From: UBA4093 sp036676455
GTDB taxonomy: Bacteria; Cyanobacteriota; Sericytochromatia; S15B-MN24; UBA4093
Assembly (NCBI GenBank): GCA_036676455.1
Contig: JAKFCW010000116.1
Location: 68,847-132,846, forward strand
Direction: 5' to 3'
DNA: 64,000 nucleotides
Part shown: positions 62,125-64,000 of the stretch, piece by piece
How positions within the stretch are numbered: position 1 is the stretch's first letter
Layout: every line of letters begins with the position of its first letter
Notes under the pieces: generated by a model
What the model was told of the DNA's origin: nothing
The model's input: only the letters and a program-made list of their open reading frames with translations
The model's database searches: none
Position numbers and translations under genes: made by a program

Positions 62125-63202
62125 GAGCGACCTCGCGGGAAAGAACGATCGAGCGGGGCACGCCGTGTCCCGGACCGCGGACCTCCAGCCAGCCACTGAC
62201 GGGGGAGGGGCCCACGAAGTGCTCCGGATCCATGTGGGTATTCGACAGACCGCAGGCCGATTCCAGGCCAAGAGCGGCGGCCAGGTGCATGGCCCCAGCC
62301 GTGCCGATGCCCCGGTCCAGCACCGAGGTGAGAGTCACGCCGATTCCCGCCGCGCGCGCCTCGCGAGCCAGGTCGCGCGTGTAGAGCAAGCCACCGAGTG
62401 CCATGGGCTTCAAGACGAGCCAATCGACCGACCGCTGCGCGATCAACGCGTTCACCGCGTTCGGATCGGTGGCGGATTCGTCGGCGGCGATGGGCAGGAT
62501 GCCTCGCTCGTGCAGACGAGTGAGCGCGGCGGCGTCCGGTAGGGGCTGCTCGAGGTATTCCAGGTCGTACGGCCGAAGCTGGCGCAAGGCATCCTCGGCC
62601 GTAGCCGGGTCCCAGGCGGCGTTGGCGTCCGCCCGCAGGCGAATCTCCGGCCCCACGGCCTCGCGCACGGCGCGCACGCGCTCGACGTCCTGGGCGATCG
62701 CCCCCAGCCCCACCTTCACCTTGAGCGTCCGGAACCCCTCCGCGACCCGCAAGCGGGCGTCAGCAGCCAGCTCCTCGGGGTCGCGGCCATTCAGCAGCGC
62801 GTTGACTGAGAGGCGTGACAGCGGTTGCTCTGCGAGCAGCGAGGCCAGAGAGAGTCCTTGCATGCGGGCCTCCAGGTCGAGGCAGGCCAACTCGACGCCT
62901 GCGGTGGTGGCCGGCAGCGACGCGCGGTCCAGGCCGATGGAGGCCAGGCGATCGCCAAGCGCGTCGAGCGTGGTGGGAAGGTCGAATTCAGGCAGGGAGG
63001 CCAGGGCGTGCCGGGCCGAATCCAGGGTCTCGGTGCCCCACTCGGGAAGCGGGGACACCTCGCCGATGCCCGTGACGGCGACGCCGTCAGCCGACGCGCC
63101 CTCGGCGAGCACCCAGAAACCCTGGCGGGTCGTCAGGGTGCCGTGGGCCGTCTGGATGGGTCTCCGGTAGGGGACCTCATAGGGGACGGCCCTCAACTTC
63201 AC
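62114..63202 (-). CDS. menC: O-succinylbenzoate synthase MenC
   Basis: 362 residues of the enolase superfamily. Lys161 and Lys163 (TLKVKVG), metal ligands Asp192, Glu218 and Asp241, and Lys265 (VLKPMAL) are all present. It dehydrates SHCHC to o-succinylbenzoate. The GTG start overlaps the menA stop by four bases (GTGA). Confidence 0.9.
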   Translation of the reverse strand: MKLRAVPYEVPYRRPIQTAHGTLTTRQGFWVLAEGASADGVAVTGIGEVSPLPEWGTETLDSARHALASLPEFDLPTTLDALGDRLASIGLDRASLPATTAGVELACLDLEARMQGLSLASLLAEQPLSRLSVNALLNGRDPEELAADARLRVAEGFRTLKVKVGLGAIAQDVERVRAVREAVGPEIRLRADANAAWDPATAEDALRQLRPYDLEYLEQPLPDAAALTRLHERGILPIAADESATDPNAVNALIAQRSVDWLVLKPMALGGLLYTRDLAREARAAGIGVTLTSVLDRGIGTAGAMHLAAALGLESACGLSNTHMDPEHFVGPSPVSGWLEVRGPGHGVPRSIVLSREVAHDA

Positions 63203-64000
63203 AGCACCAATCCCAGGGAGAAGAGCAGGCTGAAGACAAGCAGCAGCTTGCCGGTGCCGCCCAGCACGGGGTTGAGGGCAGGCCCCTGGACCGTGTGAAC
63301 CTTGCGAATCAGCGAGACGGCCATCGGGAGGCTCAGCAGAGGCAGGAGCGCCCAGAGCGAGAGCTTGCCCATGGCGATCAGGATCATCGGCGCCAGGTAC
63401 GAGAGCGCGAGCAGCGCCACGTACTCGTAGCGTGCGAAGCCCTTGCCGAACATGACGGCCAGGGTGCGCTTGCCGGCCACGACGTCGGTGTCCGCGTCGC
63501 GCAGGTTGTTCACCACGATGATGGCCGTCGACAGCAGGCCCACGGGGACTGCCACCGCCAGCACGATCGGGCTGAAGCCCATGGCCTGGACGTAGTAAGT
63601 CCCCCCGACGGCGACCAGCCCGAAGAACACGAAGACGAACAGGTCTCCCAGGCCGTTATAGCCCAGGGGGAAGGGGCCTCCGGTGTAGGCGATGCCCGAG
63701 AGAATGGACAGCAAGCCGATCACGACGATCGGCCAGCCGCCCACCCAGGTCAGGTAGAGGCCGCAGAGGGTGGCGAGGCCGAAGGCGATCGCCGTGGCGG
63801 CCTTGATCTGAGCGGGCGTGACCAGGCCCGCCTGGGTGACCCGCAGGGGGCCCATCCGATCGGCGGTATCGGCCCCCGACTTGAAGTCGAAGTAATCGTT
63901 GGCGAAGTTGGTCCCGATCTGGATGAAGCAGGCCCCCAGCATGGCGGCGAGGGCCGGCCCCCAGGCAAAGACGCCGTGGGCGATGGCGAGTGCCATGCCC
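63199..64000 (-). CDS. menA: 1,4-dihydroxy-2-naphthoate prenyltransferase MenA, N-terminus cut
   Basis: At least 266 codons; the frame is open to the right edge. NDYFDFKSGADTADRMGPLR holds the first Asp motif and NNLRDADTDVVAGKRTLA the second (both quoted in part). Many membrane helices follow. It attaches the polyprenyl chain to DHNA. An ATG at 63996 is probably internal, as homologues have about 30 residues before it. Confidence 0.9.
   Translation of the reverse strand, partial: GMALAIAHGVFAWGPALAAMLGACFIQIGTNFANDYFDFKSGADTADRMGPLRVTQAGLVTPAQIKAATAIAFGLATLCGLYLTWVGGWPIVVIGLLSILSGIAYTGGPFPLGYNGLGDLFVFVFFGLVAVGGTYYVQAMGFSPIVLAVAVPVGLLSTAIIVVNNLRDADTDVVAGKRTLAVMFGKGFARYEYVALLALSYLAPMILIAMGKLSLWALLPLLSLPMAVSLIRKVHTVQGPALNPVLGGTGKLLLVFSLLFSLGLVL

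Overview
The window is high-GC DNA with dense coding, short gaps and many 1-20 bp gene overlaps. It encodes a diderm bacterium: it has several lipoprotein signal peptides, LolA-like periplasmic proteins, a predicted outer-membrane beta-barrel protein, and a menA-menC-menE menaquinone run. The glycine cleavage P protein is split (GcvPA/GcvPB). I cannot name the lineage from sequence alone; a non-photosynthetic Cyanobacteriota relative or another deep diderm group is possible, but this is a weak inference.

Layout. 1-4258: a truncated unknown gene, a GAF protein, a FapA/DUF342 protein and an APH-like kinase. 4491-15836: a probable lipid locus. It holds a diacylglycerol-kinase-like enzyme, a convergent BtaA-like DUF3419 protein, then a UbiA prenyltransferase, a dikinase-type phosphotransferase, a GNAT acyltransferase, an OleC-like AMP ligase, an MMPL exporter and a membrane thioredoxin. 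This is my main candidate for an undescribed system. 15983-20164: ArsC-like protein, EngB GTPase, a sensor kinase, two small proteins and TadA.

20259-30672: a genomic island of about 10.4 kb inserted into the 3' half of a tRNA-Ser(CGA). A perfect 63-bp direct repeat flanks it. It carries an integrase next to the intact tRNA, an excisionase-like protein, two Xre-type regulators, an HNH protein, a second XerD-like recombinase with a 30-bp palindrome upstream, three lipoproteins, an EF-hand protein and several small unknowns. No phage structural genes are seen.

30761-43662: housekeeping and mixed genes: secreted proteins, a DUF488 remnant, a SleB-like hydrolase, a four-EF-hand lipoprotein, DUF423, an acyl-CoA dehydrogenase coupled to a PAS sensor kinase, a Sua5/TsaC protein and the glycine cleavage operon gcvT-gcvH-gcvPA-gcvPB, interrupted by a palindromic repeat. 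43946-53635: two paralogous lipoproteins, then a TetR-controlled envelope export operon (LolA-like, two FtsX-type permeases, ATPase, outer-membrane protein) and another sensor kinase.

53672-64000: a TetR gene facing a broken DoxX-like gene, a FrnE-type DsbA protein, an alanine-rich unknown, a MerR-like regulator, a second LolA-like protein, a putative zinc peptidase with LGxxW repeats coupled to a small partner, a solitary DNA methyltransferase, and the menA-menC-menE operon running off the right edge.
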